Shown here: in pieces, positions 34,758 through 44,162 of the stretch
Position numbering within the stretch: position 1 is the first letter of the stretch
How the letters are laid out: each line of letters begins with the position of its first letter
DNA from: Anaeropeptidivorans aminofermentans
Lineage (GTDB): Bacteria; Bacillota; Clostridia; Lachnospirales; UBA5962
Length of the DNA stretch: 64,000 bases
Assembly (NCBI RefSeq): GCF_940670685.1
Contig: NZ_OW711693.1
Span: 3,100,001-3,164,000 of the forward strand
Direction: 5' to 3'
Notes under the pieces: generated by a model
Told to the model about the DNA's origin: nothing
The model's input: the letters and a program-made list of their open reading frames with translations, nothing else
The model's database searches: none
Program-made: the position numbers and the translations under genes

Positions 34758-35570
34758 TTAAAATAAAGGCGGAAGCATTCTCGTTAAAACAAGCAAAACA
34801 GAAAATATAAAAAACGATGCAAGAAACACTTTATCTGCCGCTGTATATTTCATTTCCTTCATTTTGCTCCTGTTAACGTCTCCCCTGTAGCATCTTGCTT
34901 CCATTGCCATGGCAAGGTCGTCGGCTCTGTGAAAGGCCGATACGAAAAGCGGTACAAGAAGGGGTATAAGGCTTTTTGCTTTTTCTTTTATTCCGCCTGT
35001 GTCAAAGTCCGCTCCCCTCGCTATCTGGGCTTTCATAATACGGTCTACTTCCTCCATAAGGTTCGGTATAAACCGCAGTGCTATGGTCATCATCATGGCT
35101 ATTTCATGAGCAGGAAGGCCTATTTTCTTAAAAGGGGAAAGACCCCGTTCTATGCCGTCTGTAAGCTCTATGGGACTTGTAGTAAGGGTCAGTATGGAAG
35201 AGCCTACTACCAGCATAATAAGCCTGATGCCCATTTTAAGAGCCATTAAAAGGCCTTCTTTTGTTATCTCTATGAATCCTAAGGAAAAAATCACCGTTTC
35301 CCCGGGAGAAAAGAATACATTTAATATGATTGTAAAGGCTATGATAAACATAAGCCCTTTAAGGCCTTTAAACATATATTTAGGGGGAACATTGCTCAGC
35401 TTTATAACTAAGGCAAGGCCTGCCCCGGCCAAAACATATCCCCATAAATTATTTACAATAAATAAAAGTATAATAAACGCCAAAGTCCCCATGAGCTTAG
35501 ACCTTGGGTCAAGCTTGTGTATTTTCGACTCAACAGGGTAAAACTGGCCGATTGCTACATTTAAATTCAT
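34758..35570 (-). CDS. ecfT: ECF transporter transmembrane component EcfT
   Basis: EcfT is the shared membrane scaffold linking the EcfA1/A2 ATPases to exchangeable vitamin- or metal-binding S components. The 270 aa start MNLNVAIGQFYPVESKIHKLDPRSKLM by family homology at 35570 (AAGGGGACAGTG before it), not at the longer frame. Coupling helix motifs appear as ARGADFD (the Ala-Arg-Gly signature) and ARCYRGD. About five helices. A 130-bp repeat lies between ecfA2 and this gene. Confidence 0.94.
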   Translation of the reverse strand: MNLNVAIGQFYPVESKIHKLDPRSKLMGTLAFIILLFIVNNLWGYVLAGAGLALVIKLSNVPPKYMFKGLKGLMFIIAFTIILNVFFSPGETVIFSLGFIEITKEGLLMALKMGIRLIMLVVGSSILTLTTSPIELTDGIERGLSPFKKIGLPAHEIAMMMTIALRFIPNLMEEVDRIMKAQIARGADFDTGGIKEKAKSLIPLLVPLFVSAFHRADDLAMAMEARCYRGDVNRSKMKEMKYTAADKVFLASFFIFSVLLVLTRMLPPLF

Positions 35571-35653
35571 CACTGTCCCCTTGCTTTTATTCGTAATTTT
35601 ATTGTCAGATAAGAAATTTGCGGAATAAATCCTAAAAATACTTAACGATTTCC

Positions 35654-35783
35654 TATAGTAAAACAATTAGATTACAGGAACAAAAACCGTATATTTTGAA
35701 TGGCTTAATAGAAGGGGTTCTATTCTATTAAGCCGTTTATGATAAATAGGCTTTTGTTCCTACTTTAAAGTTGTTTTACTGTA
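35654..35783. repeat. Dispersed palindromic element, class I (130 bp), inside the ecf operon
   Basis: Perfect-looking ends TATAGTAAAACAA and TTGTTTTACTGTA; interior GGAACAAAAACCGTATATTT, stem ATGGCTTAATAGAA/TTCTATTAAGCCGT and AGGCTTTTGTTCC. It is about 90 percent identical to 39375-39504. Its right end supplies the last codon and the TAA stop of ecfA2. Confidence 0.88.
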
Positions 35784-36621
35784 TTTCCTTCATGATGGCT
35801 TCCGCTGCTTCTTCAACAGTATAAATATCTTCACTTAAATGAAAGCCCTGATGATTCAGCTTTTTAATCAGATAAGAAATCTGAGGGGCGGCAAGGCCTA
35901 TTTTTTCAAGCTCTTCTGCGTTTCGAAACACCTCTTGAGGGCTTCCGATATATTTGAGCCTGCCCTTATCCAAAACCGCAAGCCTGTCCGTATATTTGGC
36001 TATATCCTCCATTGTATGAGATACAATGATAACCGTGTTATTCAGGCTCTTATGAAGAGCTGAAATGCTTCCGAGGATTTCCTCTCTGCCTTTAGGGTCA
36101 AGGCCTGCCGTAGGCTCATCAAGAATCAGGATATCCGGCTCCATGGAAAGAACGCCGGCTATGGCTACTCTTCTTTTCTGGCCCCCTGATAAATCAAAGG
36201 GGCTTTTTTCATAGAGATTTTCTTCTATCCCTACAAGCTTAAGGGCCTTTTTTACCCGCCTTGATACTTCTTCCTGGGGAAGCTTCATATTTGACGGCCC
36301 GAAGGCAACATCTTTAAACACTGTGGTTTCAAAAAGCTGATGCTCGGGATATTGGAACACAAGGCCTGCCTTTTGGCGGGAAATCTTTATGCTTTCTTTA
36401 TTTGTATTTATGTTTTGACCGTCTATTAATATTTCTCCAGAATCCGGCTTAAGCAAAGAATTAAAATGCTGTATCAAAGTTGATTTTCCGCTTCCCGTAT
36501 GGCCTATGATGCCGAAAAACTCCCCTGTGTTTATTGTAAAGCTTATATTATCCAACGCCCTTTTTTCAAAGGCCGTATCCTTAGCATAAACATGAGTTAA
36601 ATTCCTGATTTCAATTGACAT
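35776..36621 (-). CDS. ecfA2: ECF transporter ATPase EcfA2
   Basis: The 281-aa ABC ATPase has Walker [11 protein letters not shown] loop [11 protein letters not shown], signature [13 protein letters not shown], Walker [13 protein letters not shown] and the switch His in VSHTMED. It drives micronutrient import with EcfA1 and EcfT. It overlaps the ecfA1 3' end by 25 nt. Its C-terminus KEIQ and stop lie within the terminus of a dispersed repeat, so the end of the protein was probably altered by the insertion. Confidence 0.95.
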   Translation of the reverse strand: MSIEIRNLTHVYAKDTAFEKRALDNISFTINTGEFFGIIGHTGSGKSTLIQHFNSLLKPDSGEILIDGQNINTNKESIKISRQKAGLVFQYPEHQLFETTVFKDVAFGPSNMKLPQEEVSRRVKKALKLVGIEENLYEKSPFDLSGGQKRRVAIAGVLSMEPDILILDEPTAGLDPKGREEILGSISALHKSLNNTVIIVSHTMEDIAKYTDRLAVLDKGRLKYIGSPQEVFRNAEELEKIGLAAPQISYLIKKLNHQGFHLSEDIYTVEEAAEAIMKEIQ

Positions 36622-37457
36622 AATTTATCCGCCATTTCATCTATGGTTATAATATCGTCTTCTATATTAAGGCCCTTTTCCCTAAGAGCATGGGAAAGCT
36701 CCGTCACCTGAGGAATATCAAGGCCTAAATTTCTAAGCTCATCTTCTCTTCTGAATATTCCCTTCGGCGTGCCGTCCATGGCTATTTGGCCTTCGTTAAT
36801 TACTACCACTCTGTTTGCCTTTACGGCTTCCTCCATAAAATGGGTTATTAAAACGATGGTGATGCCTTCCTCTTTATTCAGGCGCATAACGGTGTTTATA
36901 ACTTCCTTCCGGCCTATGGGGTCAAGCATGGCCGTAGGCTCATCAAGAACGATAATGCTTGGCCGCATGGCAAGAATACCTGCTATGGCGATTCTCTGCT
37001 TCTGTCCTCCCGATAAATAGCTTGGCGTGCTCTTTTTAAACTCCCCCATGTTGACCATAGAAAGGCTTTCATCTACCCGCCTTCTGATTTCTGAAGGCGC
37101 TATGCCAAGGTTTTCAGGGCCGAAAGCAATATCTTCTTCAACGATGGTTGCGATGATTTGATTATCAGGGTTTTGGAACACCATTCCGGCGTTTTGACGT
37201 ATATTCCATATAAGGCTTTCGTCTCTTGTGTCCATACCGTTTACAAATACCGCGCCTTCCGTCGGCTTTAAAATTACATTAATATGCTTTGCCAAGGTGG
37301 ACTTACCGGAGCCGTTATGGCCGAGCACGGCTACAAAATCTCCCTTTTCAATTTCAAGGCTGATATTATCTAGGGCCCTGATTTTAGTTGTTTCATTTTT
37401 TTCCTGGTCATACCTTTTATATTCAAATATTAAGTTTTCAGACTTAATGGTTTTCAT
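36597..37457 (-). CDS. ecfA1: ECF transporter ATPase EcfA1
   Basis: The 286-aa ABC ATPase shows Walker [11 protein letters not shown] loop [11 protein letters not shown], signature [13 protein letters not shown], Walker [14 protein letters not shown] and switch [10 protein letters not shown] start at ATG 37457, seven nt after GAGG; a TTG two codons earlier is less suitable. It heads the ecf genes. The usual upstream neighbour rplQ is displaced by a MATE transporter. Confidence 0.95.
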   Translation of the reverse strand: MKTIKSENLIFEYKRYDQEKNETTKIRALDNISLEIEKGDFVAVLGHNGSGKSTLAKHINVILKPTEGAVFVNGMDTRDESLIWNIRQNAGMVFQNPDNQIIATIVEEDIAFGPENLGIAPSEIRRRVDESLSMVNMGEFKKSTPSYLSGGQKQRIAIAGILAMRPSIIVLDEPTAMLDPIGRKEVINTVMRLNKEEGITIVLITHFMEEAVKANRVVVINEGQIAMDGTPKGIFRREDELRNLGLDIPQVTELSHALREKGLNIEDDIITIDEMADKLCQLKSGI

Positions 37458-37606
37458 TGTCAAACCTCATTTTTACCTTATTCTTCAAGACCTACGAAGT
37501 CTTTAATAGTATACCATAAATCTTTCATACTTAAATAGTTTTCTGTATAAATTCCTGTTTTTATTAATGCAGATAGTGATAATGTCCGTCTTACAAGTTA
37601 ACTTAA

Positions 37607-37644
37607 AAAAGCCTTATTTTCCATAAATGGAAAATAAGGCTTTT
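37607..37644 (-). terminator. Terminator of the MATE transporter gene
   Basis: Perfect 17-bp arms AAAAGCCTTATTTTCCA/TGGAAAATAAGGCTTTT around TAAA; on the minus strand TTAAG follows. It starts 4 bp past the MATE stop, so ecfA1 needs its own promoter. Confidence 0.85.
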
Positions 37645-37647
37645 ATC

Positions 37648-39018
37648 TTATGCCGCTTTCACCTCGGCATTTTCATACAAAGACTTGTTATAAAAAATAT
37701 AAAAGCTTATAAATGCAAATACGGTCGAAATTATATCTGCTACGGGGGTTGCCAAAAGTACTCCGTGATATTTGCTCGTAAGAAAATTAGGAAGAATATA
37801 TATTAAGGGCAGAAGCAGCACTATTTTTCTTAAAAATACAATCAGAAAGGATTCCCGCGCCCTTCCAAGGGCCATAAAGGTTTGCTGGATTGCAATCTGC
37901 CCGCCGATTACCACAGTGCCTATAAAATAATAGCGTATTGTTTCAGCAGAAATTGCCACAAGAGCCGGGTCCTTGTTAAAAAGCTTTATTATAGGATATG
38001 GATAAATAAGAATTACTCCTGTAAAAAACAAGGTATGAATCAAGCAGGCTAAAAAAAGGATTTTAAATGTTTCTTTTACGATCTTTTTATTTCCTGCGCC
38101 GTAATTATATCCTAAAATAGGCTGTGCCCCCTGGGAAAGCCCCATAAGAGGAATCAGTACAATCTGCATTACGCTTATGGCTACAGTCATTGCAGATACG
38201 GCAAGGTCACCGCTGAATTCCAGTATCTGAGTATTTAAAGCTGCAATAATAGCGCTTTCCGAAACGTTAATAATAAAAGGAACCGTTCCAAGGCTTAAGA
38301 TGGTAAGCATGACTTTTTTATCAAAAATTAAATTTCCCTTTTTGATTTTAAGCTTTGTCCGCTTTCCGAATAAAAATGCCAATATCCAGAGCATAGCGGC
38401 AAACTGGGCTATAACGCTTGCCAGAGCTGCACCTTTAACCCCCATATCAAGATTAAATATAAATAATGGACATAATAAAAGATTTAATATAGCCCCTATA
38501 AAAATGGACACCATACCAACCTGAGTATATCCTTGGGTATTGATAAAGGTGTTCATACCCATGGTAAGCTGAGTAAATAATGTGCCCCATAAATATATGG
38601 ATAAATAATCAACGGCATAATCAATGGTTGCGCTGCTGGCCCCAAACTGCCAGAGCAGCGGTTCTTTGAATAATTGAAAAACTGCCGTCAAAACGATGGC
38701 CATAGTAATTAAAGAGGAAAAACTGTTTCCAAGAATTTTCTCGGCCTTTTCCTTATTGTCTTCGCCTAAGGCAATGGCGGCGATAGGCGCCCCTCCGTAT
38801 CCTATCAGTACCGTAAAGGCTGAAATCACCATGATGATGGGCATGGTAATTCCTATGCTTGACATGGCAACACTGCCATAGGAAAGCTGCCCTATAAATA
38901 TCCTTCCTACAATGCTGTAGGTTAAATTGGCTGCCTGAGCCAATATGGCGGGAATTGCAAGGCGTATAAGATTGCCTTTAATGTTCGGGCTGCTTAAATC
39001 GATGTCTCTTCCTGAAAT
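37648..39018 (-). CDS. MATE-family efflux transporter with an apparent ATT start
   Basis: The 456-aa protein has 12 predicted helices in two MATE repeats and exports drugs or metabolites using Na+ or H+. Helix 1 (LIRLAIPAILAQAANLTYSI) is preceded by SGRDIDLSSPNIKGN, and both lie upstream of the first conventional start, TTG 38943, which would cut helix 1. GGGGGAG (39025-39031) followed by ATT ATT ATT points to ATT at 39018 (spacing 6). Other segments: VGRIFIGQLSYG, QGAQPILGYNYGAGN. It sits between rplQ and ecfA1 with repeats and its own terminator, like an insertion into a conserved gene run. Confidence 0.87.
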   Translation of the reverse strand: MSGRDIDLSSPNIKGNLIRLAIPAILAQAANLTYSIVGRIFIGQLSYGSVAMSSIGITMPIIMVISAFTVLIGYGGAPIAAIALGEDNKEKAEKILGNSFSSLITMAIVLTAVFQLFKEPLLWQFGASSATIDYAVDYLSIYLWGTLFTQLTMGMNTFINTQGYTQVGMVSIFIGAILNLLLCPLFIFNLDMGVKGAALASVIAQFAAMLWILAFLFGKRTKLKIKKGNLIFDKKVMLTILSLGTVPFIINVSESAIIAALNTQILEFSGDLAVSAMTVAISVMQIVLIPLMGLSQGAQPILGYNYGAGNKKIVKETFKILFLACLIHTLFFTGVILIYPYPIIKLFNKDPALVAISAETIRYYFIGTVVIGGQIAIQQTFMALGRARESFLIVFLRKIVLLLPLIYILPNFLTSKYHGVLLATPVADIISTVFAFISFYIFYNKSLYENAEVKAA

Positions 39019-39254
39019 AATAATCTCCCCCTAATGACTCGACAGTTATAAATTACGCTTATGAATATTTTTATTATTTTGTTTCTATTGGTCATAATTT
39101 AACACTAAGCAAATCAAGTATATCATATGTATTAAATGATTGCTATATTGCATATTAGATATTATCATTTTATTGGTTACATTGCTTTAGTGTTAGAGCG
39201 ACATAACAGACGCCTCGGCTTGATGGGCTTCTCCGCAGGCGGATACTTAATGCT

Positions 39255-39378
39255 TATAGCAAATTTCTTATAAAGAAGTAACAAAAACCGATTCATCAGA
39301 GACTCAAAAATACGGATTTTCTTCGGAAACGGTACATTTTTAAGTCTCTACGAGTATACCGTTTTGTTACTGTTTATA
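39255..39378. repeat. Dispersed element, class I variant, tandem with the next
   Basis: It begins TATAGCAAATTTCTTATAAA, has GTAACAAAAACCG and a facing CCGTTTTGTTAC, and an inner stem AGAGACTCAAAAAT/ATTTTTAAGTCTCT around GGATTTTCTTCGGAAAC. It shares TATA with the following element. Confidence 0.75.
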
Positions 39379-39504
39379 GTAAAACAATTAGATTACAGTA
39401 ACAAAAGCCGTATATTTTGAATGGCTTAACAGAAGGGGTTCTGTTATATTAAGCTGTTTATGAAAAGTAGGCTTTTGGTACTACTTTAAAGTTGTTTTAC
39501 TATA
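39375..39504. repeat. Dispersed palindromic element, class I (130 bp)
   Basis: Perfect 13-bp ends TATAGTAAAACAA/TTGTTTTACTATA. The interior nearly equals 35654-35783, including GAAGGGGTTCTGTTATATTA and TTTATGAAAAGTAGGC. The same length and high identity suggest recent spread. Confidence 0.88.
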
Positions 39505-39599
39505 TCCGCTTATGGCCCCTCTCGTCTATCACCATTATAAATACAAAGAATGCTTATTTAACAGAACCATCCGCCCGTGATACATAAATTCCCAAATAA

Positions 39600-39627
39600 A
39601 AAACACAGGCCTTTGCCTGCGTTTTTT
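39600..39627 (-). terminator. Terminator of the alpha operon (after rplQ)
   Basis: On the minus strand ACGCAGGC/GCCTGTGT (one G-U pair) is followed by TTTTTTATTT. It lies 12 bp past the rplQ stop. Confidence 0.85.
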
Positions 39628-39638
39628 ATATAAGTAAA

Positions 39639-40175
39639 TTAAATTAATTCAATAATAACCATTTCAGCTGCGTCACCTTTACGCATGCCTAATTTAACCA
39701 TTCTTGTGTATCCGCCCTTACGGTCGCTGTACTTCGGAGCGATTTCGTTAAAGAGTTTATCAGCCATGTCTACTTTAACGGTGTTGCTTCTCTTTTTTCT
39801 GCCATCAGCAGGTACTTCCGTAACAGGATATAATACACTGTATATTTTCCTTCTGGCGTTTAAACGGGAAGGATTATCCTTTTTAATGGTTTTTTCTACT
39901 TCATCATACACTGTTACCCTTTTGCCGTTTACTTCTTCTTTAACGCGCTTGCCGGAAGCATCCTTTTTAGGAGTTTTTGCCTTTACTGTAACTTCTGAAT
40001 AATTATCCTTTTCTTTTACAGATAAAGTTATGAGTTTCTCGGCAATTTTACGAACTTCCTTAGCACGGGTCTCAGTAGTTGTAATCTTTCCATGGTATAA
40101 TAAATTGGTCGCAAGGTTACGTAACATTGCCTTACGCTGGCTGGATGTACGACCAAGTTTCCTATAACCGGCCAT
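39639..40175 (-). CDS. rplQ: Ribosomal protein bL17, extended form
   Basis: bL17 binds 23S rRNA near the exit tunnel. The start [20 protein letters not shown] is typical. At 178 aa it is some 50-60 residues longer than most bL17 proteins: a charged segment (about residues 60-125, [18 protein letters not shown]...) is inserted before the end [20 protein letters not shown]. Similar insertions occur in Clostridia. AGGGAGGTTTTAAA precedes the ATG, 25 bp after rpoA. Confidence 0.95.
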   Translation of the reverse strand: MAGYRKLGRTSSQRKAMLRNLATNLLYHGKITTTETRAKEVRKIAEKLITLSVKEKDNYSEVTVKAKTPKKDASGKRVKEEVNGKRVTVYDEVEKTIKKDNPSRLNARRKIYSVLYPVTEVPADGRKKRSNTVKVDMADKLFNEIAPKYSDRKGGYTRMVKLGMRKGDAAEMVIIELI

Positions 40176-40200
40176 TTTAAAACCTCCCTAAATTAAATTT

Positions 40201-41160
40201 CTATTCATCGTTGGGCTTAAGCGATAAGCCAAGCTCTGCAAGTTTATTTAATACTTCCTCAAGGGATTTGCGCCCAAGATTACGTACCTTCATCATATCT
40301 TCCTCGGTCTTGTTGGCAAGGTCTTCCACCGTATTGATACCTGCCCTCTTGAGGCAGTTATAGGAACGAACGGATAAGTCCAGCTCTTCTATGCTAAGCT
40401 CAAGAACTTTTTCCTTCTTGCCCTCTTCCTTCTCGACCATAATTTCAGCATTTTTAGCATTGTCCGATAAATCAATGAACAATTTAAGGTGCTCATTTAA
40501 AATTTTAGCTCCAAGGCTTACTGCGTCGTCAGGAGTTATGGTTCCGTTTGTCCAAACCTCAAGAGTCAGCTTGTCATAGTCCGTAGTCTGACCTACACGT
40601 GTGTCCTCTACAACAAAGTTCACCCTGCGAACAGGCGTATAGAGAGAGTCTACCGGAATAAGACCGATCGGCTGATCCGGGCGCTTATTCTTGTCGGCGC
40701 TTATATATCCCCTGCCCTTTGTAATAGTCATTTCAATAAAAAGCTTTGAGCCTGGTCCACCTGAAAGGGTGGCAATATGAAGGTCAGGGTTCATAATCTC
40801 TATATCCGCATCAACCTTAATGTCTCCGGCTTTCACTTCTCCTTCGCCTACCATGTCTATATAAGCAATCTTGGGCTCCGGCGAGTCGCTGTTATTCTTT
40901 ATCGCCAGGTTTTTAAGGTTTAATATTATTTCTGTCACATCTTCTTTTACGCCCGGCAATACGCTGAATTCATGGAGAACACCGTCGATCTTTATGCTGC
41001 TTATAGCCGCCCCCGGCAATGAGGATAATAATATCCTTCTTAGAGAATTGCCTAAGGTCGTACCATAACCTCTCTCAAGAGGCTCTACGCTGAATTTACC
41101 ATACGTACCGTCCTGTGACAAATCTGTTATTTCGATGCGAGGTTTTTCAAATTCAAACAC
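40201..41160 (-). CDS. rpoA: RNA polymerase alpha subunit
   Basis: The 319-aa alpha subunit dimerises to nucleate RNA polymerase. The N-terminal domain shows [20 protein letters not shown]; the C-terminal domain, which contacts UP elements and activators, shows [14 protein letters not shown] and [11 protein letters not shown]. The start is GTG at 41160, nine nt after GGAGG. It lies between rpsD and rplQ in the alpha operon. Confidence 0.98.
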   Translation of the reverse strand: MFEFEKPRIEITDLSQDGTYGKFSVEPLERGYGTTLGNSLRRILLSSLPGAAISSIKIDGVLHEFSVLPGVKEDVTEIILNLKNLAIKNNSDSPEPKIAYIDMVGEGEVKAGDIKVDADIEIMNPDLHIATLSGGPGSKLFIEMTITKGRGYISADKNKRPDQPIGLIPVDSLYTPVRRVNFVVEDTRVGQTTDYDKLTLEVWTNGTITPDDAVSLGAKILNEHLKLFIDLSDNAKNAEIMVEKEEGKKEKVLELSIEELDLSVRSYNCLKRAGINTVEDLANKTEEDMMKVRNLGRKSLEEVLNKLAELGLSLKPNDE

Positions 41161-41232
41161 GCATTCAAACCTCCTTACATTTATCTACCTCCGCAAAAGC
41201 AGAGTCTATAACAACACCTCAAATATTGCTTA

Positions 41233-41829
41233 TTATTTTGAGTATAACTCAACGATAAGCGTTTCGTTAACAGGAATATCTGACATCTGCTCTCTGCTGG
41301 GAAGATTCAAAACTGTGCCTGTAAGCTTCTCGTGGTCGGCAGAAAGCCATTCAGGAACAATCCTTGATTCTGTTACTTCTAATACATCTTTAAATCTCTG
41401 AAGATTTGCTGATTTATCTCTTACAGATATTACGTCGCCTGCTTTAACCCTATAGGAAGGAATATTAACAGATTTTCCGTTAACAAGAATAAGCTTATGG
41501 CCTACAATCTGCCTTGCTTCTTTTCTTGTTCTTCCGTAACCAAGCCTGTAAACAACGTTATCAAGCCTTGTTTCAAGCATTCTTAAAAGGTTTTCACCAG
41601 TGATTCCAGGCTGCTTTTCAGCTTTAGCAAAATAAATTCTAAACTGCTTTTCAAGCACACCGTAAATGAACTTCGCTTTCTGCTTTTCTCTAAGCTGAAG
41701 GCCGTATTCACTTACTTTTCTGTTGCCTCTGGAAACTTCTCTTTTAGATTTCTTATTTATACCAAGTACCATTGGCTCAATGCCAAGGGCCTTACATCTC
41801 TTAAGTACCGGCTCCATATTTCTCGCCAT
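41233..41829 (-). CDS. rpsD: Ribosomal protein uS4
   Basis: uS4 nucleates 30S assembly at the 5' domain of 16S rRNA and helps mRNA unwinding. The 198 aa include [20 protein letters not shown] and the S4 RNA-binding domain [17 protein letters not shown]. The zinc cysteines of some homologues are absent (C- form). The start follows GGGAGGTGCGAATA. It is in the alpha operon between rpsK and rpoA. Confidence 0.97.
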   Translation of the reverse strand: MARNMEPVLKRCKALGIEPMVLGINKKSKREVSRGNRKVSEYGLQLREKQKAKFIYGVLEKQFRIYFAKAEKQPGITGENLLRMLETRLDNVVYRLGYGRTRKEARQIVGHKLILVNGKSVNIPSYRVKAGDVISVRDKSANLQRFKDVLEVTESRIVPEWLSADHEKLTGTVLNLPSREQMSDIPVNETLIVELYSK

Positions 41830-41855
41830 TTATTCGCACCTCCCAATCCTTTTAA

Positions 41856-42254
41856 TCAAACTCTTCTGCGTTTTGGCGGCCTGCAACCGTTATGTGGTAC
41901 AGGAGTAACGTCTTTTATCATTGTTACGTCAAGGCCTGCTGCCTGAAGGGCACGAATTGCCGCTTCTCTTCCGCTTCCGGGACCTTTAACGAATACCTCA
42001 ACTGTTTTAAGGCCGAATTCTTTCGCTGCATTAGCTGCTTTATCGGCTGCCATCTGAGCTGCATACGGAGTGGATTTTCTTGAGCCTCGAAATCCGAGTT
42101 CTCCGGCGCTGGCCCATGAAAGCGCATTGCCTGCGGCATCCGTAATTGTAACAATCGTATTGTTAAAGCTTGATTGGATATGCGCCTGGCCACGCTCAAC
42201 ATTCTTTTTCTCACGGCGTCTGCGTGCTACTTTTTTAACCGCTTTCTTAGCCAT
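41856..42254 (-). CDS. rpsK: Ribosomal protein uS11
   Basis: uS11 lines the 30S platform near the E site and the Shine-Dalgarno helix. The 132 aa contain [16 protein letters not shown] and the end [11 protein letters not shown]. The start follows AGGAGGTTTAGTAT. It lies 30 bp after rpsM in the alpha operon. Confidence 0.97.
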   Translation of the reverse strand: MAKKAVKKVARRRREKKNVERGQAHIQSSFNNTIVTITDAAGNALSWASAGELGFRGSRKSTPYAAQMAADKAANAAKEFGLKTVEVFVKGPGSGREAAIRALQAAGLDVTMIKDVTPVPHNGCRPPKRRRV

Positions 42255-42284
42255 CTATACTAAACCTCCTTGATTTACAACAAA

Positions 42285-42653
42285 TTATTTTTTCTTATTG
42301 GCAACCGTTCTTCTCGGGCCTTTTCTTGTTCTAGCGTTTGTTTTTGTTTTCTGGCCTCTTACAGGAAGGCTTCTTCTGTGACGAATGCCTCTGTAGCAGC
42401 CTATTTCAACGAGACGTTTAATATTAAGGGCTACTTCTCTTCTCAAATCGCCTTCTACTCTTTGAGTTTTATCTATAACGTCTGCTATTCTTGTAACCTC
42501 GTCATCTGTAAGGTCTCTTACTCTTGTGTCGGGGTTAACCTTAGCTTCCGCAAGTATTCTCTTGGCTGACGGAGCGCCGATACCGAATATATAGGTAAGG
42601 CCAACTTCAACTCGCTTTTCTCTTGGTAAATCTACGCCTACTATACGTGCCAT
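42285..42653 (-). CDS. rpsM: Ribosomal protein uS13
   Basis: uS13 sits on the 30S head and contacts the P-site tRNA and the 50S through bridges B1a/b. The 122 aa open [20 protein letters not shown], include [20 protein letters not shown] and end with a basic tail ANKKK. AGGAGGTGTTTGTGCTAG precedes the start. First gene of the alpha set after rpmJ. Confidence 0.97.
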   Translation of the reverse strand: MARIVGVDLPREKRVEVGLTYIFGIGAPSAKRILAEAKVNPDTRVRDLTDDEVTRIADVIDKTQRVEGDLRREVALNIKRLVEIGCYRGIRHRRSLPVRGQKTKTNARTRKGPRRTVANKKK

Positions 42654-42852
42654 CTAGCACAAACACCTCCTGGGTTAAATAAATTAATCCAATAATTTTC
42701 ATAATCCTTAAAGCTTTGAAAAGCTGTGTTTTACAATTATTTAAAGCTTTACCGCCTGATGTAAACACATCTTTTCTCATGCCTCGCAACAAGGTAACAA
42801 TCTGATTTCCAAGGATTTATGACCCTCTTTTAACCATGATAAAATATAAAAA

Positions 42853-42966
42853 TTAACCTTGTACCTGCTTATGCTTAGGATTTTCGCAAATTATTCTTAT
42901 CTTGCCTTTTCTTTTAATAACCTTGCATTTTTCGCATATAGGTTTTACTGATGATCTTACCTTCAT
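42853..42966 (-). CDS. rpmJ: Ribosomal protein bL36
   Basis: The 37-aa zinc-ribbon protein [20 protein letters not shown] continues [17 protein letters not shown]. The Cys-Cys-Cys-His zinc site (C11, C14, C27, H32) is intact, the C+ form. It is too short for most gene finders. It lies between infA and rpsM; AAAGGAGTTATCGGC precedes the ATG. The 199 bp to rpsM contain nothing I can name. Confidence 0.96.
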   Translation of the reverse strand: MKVRSSVKPICEKCKVIKRKGKIRIICENPKHKQVQG

Positions 42967-43014
42967 GCCGATAACTCCTTTCGCATATTGCTTAATGCTT
43001 TTTCTATGCCGAAT

Positions 43015-43233
43015 TTATTTGTCTCTCCAGATAATCCTGCCCTTTGTAAGGTCATAGGGTGACATTTCTATTAAGACTTTGTCTCCCGGTATTATCCTTA
43101 TAAAGTTCATGCGAAGCTTACCTGAAAGGTGTGCGGTTATTCTGTGGCCATTTTCAAGCTCTACCAAAAAAATGGCATTAGGAAGCTTTTCAATAACCTT
43201 TCCTTCTACTTCAATAACATCGCTTTTAGACAA
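43015..43233 (-). CDS. infA: Translation initiation factor IF-1
   Basis: IF-1 occupies the A site during 30S initiation. The 72 aa form one S1/OB fold: [40 protein letters not shown] and [13 protein letters not shown]. The start codon is TTG at 43233, ten nt after GGAGG. It lies between the KOW protein and rpmJ, the normal Firmicute order. Confidence 0.97.
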   Translation of the reverse strand: MSKSDVIEVEGKVIEKLPNAIFLVELENGHRITAHLSGKLRMNFIRIIPGDKVLIEMSPYDLTKGRIIWRDK

Positions 43234-43275
43234 AGTAATTTAACCTCCTTATATACATGGAATATAATATATTCC

Positions 43276-43533
43276 CTAAGACATAGCGGCTATACTCTTT
43301 CTAATATCAGAATCCAAAATTGCCTTGCCTTCCTTGAGGCTTTTTGCTATTTCAGAATCGACACACTTTGTCCTTTGTACATGCTTTATTTTCTTTTTTT
43401 TAGGCTTTTCTATTTTCCTGAGACTGCCGTCACAAAGATAGAGATATTCACCTTCTATTTTAATTATCATAAAGGGTAAGCCCTTATCTCTGCCGCATTT
43501 GGAAAAAACAATCTGCCCGCATTCAAATTCCAT
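43276..43533 (-). CDS. KOW-domain RNA-binding protein
   Basis: The 85-aa protein has a KOW/SH3-like barrel (ECGQIVFSKCGRDKGLPFMI, EGEYLYLCDGSLRKIEKPKK) and a basic C-terminal tail, like the L14e-related proteins found between map and infA in Clostridia. A role in ribosome function is inferred from position. The start is uncertain: ATG 43533 (AAAGGGG 12 nt before) or TTG 43545, four codons earlier. Confidence 0.85.
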   Translation of the reverse strand: MEFECGQIVFSKCGRDKGLPFMIIKIEGEYLYLCDGSLRKIEKPKKKKIKHVQRTKCVDSEIAKSLKEGKAILDSDIRKSIAAMS

Positions 43534-43609
43534 GGCCTTATCCAACCCCTTTACCCTTATTAAGGTTAGCTTTTTTCAAATACAGCCGGGCTGTTTTAGC
43601 AAGTCATAC

Positions 43610-43738
43610 TATAGTAATATACCTTAAACAGGGTAACAAAAAGCGTATATTTTGAATGGCTTCATTTAAGCGCTTCTATAGATGAAGCCGTTTATGAAAA
43701 ATAGGTTTTTGTTACTGCCTTAAAACTATATTACTATA
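43610..43738. repeat. Dispersed palindromic element, class I (129 bp)
   Basis: Ends TATAGTAATATA/TATATTACTATA differ from the usual AAAC sequence but still pair with each other, a compensatory change. The interior has GGTAACAAAAAGCGTATATT, stem AATGGCTTCAT/ATGAAGCCGTT and GAAAAATAGGTTTTTGTTAC. Confidence 0.85.
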
Positions 43739-43899
43739 CTTTCAAAATCTTATTCTGAAAGTAAATTTTCACAAAATATTAAGTCTAAGCATAGGCTTAA
43801 TACTCATTTGCTTTACTATAGCTGTAATTATTTTACTAGAGTATAAAACAAGGCTGCTGTAGTCCGGCAAATTAAAAGCAGGCCGCCGCAAATTTACAT

Positions 43900-43968
43900 T
43901 ATAGTAAAACAAATTAATTGCAGTAACAAAAACAGATTCTTGTTTCTGCCTTAATCTTGTTTTGTTCT
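43900..43968. repeat. Dispersed element, internally deleted (about 69 bp)
   Basis: The left half TATAGTAAAACAAATTAATT then GCAGTAACAAAAACAGATTC runs directly into the right end TTGTTTCTGCC and AATCTTGTTTTGTTC. The central stem is missing. It matches the ends of the long copy at 808-993. Confidence 0.7.
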
Positions 43969-44162
43969 AAGCAAATTTGCTGCATATTTTACTAAATAAA
44001 TTTTTAAGGAATCAAAAAACCTTTAATGGTTCTGATACGATTAAAGTTTAATTAGCATAGCATAAAAAGCAGAAATATATTTTACCATAAATGCAGAAAT
44101 TATCATACATTTTCTTTCAAAAATGTACTCATGAATATGATTTTTGTGAAATAAGCCCTATA

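Larger units (their letters stand above)
39019..39638. other. 620-bp gap between the MATE gene and rplQ
   Basis: It holds a tandem pair of dispersed elements (39255-39378 and 39375-39504), the rplQ terminator (39600-39627) and an upstream region for the MATE gene with inverted words TTAACACTAAGCAAAT (39100-39115) and ATTGCTTTAGTGTTAG (39181-39196), possibly a regulator site. I see no gene. Confidence 0.5.
43534..44162. other. Gap between the KOW gene and map with three repeat copies
   Basis: About 620 bp break the otherwise tight operon. They hold a class I element (43610-43738), an end fragment TTTGCTTTACTATA (43807-43820) and a shortened copy (43900-43968). The rest is AT-rich; no gene or clear promoter is seen. 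Confidence 0.6.

Noticed and set aside
42607-42852. Gene in the rpmJ-rpsM gap
   Set aside because: The 61-codon frame there overlaps the rpsM ribosome site and start and has no signal of its own.
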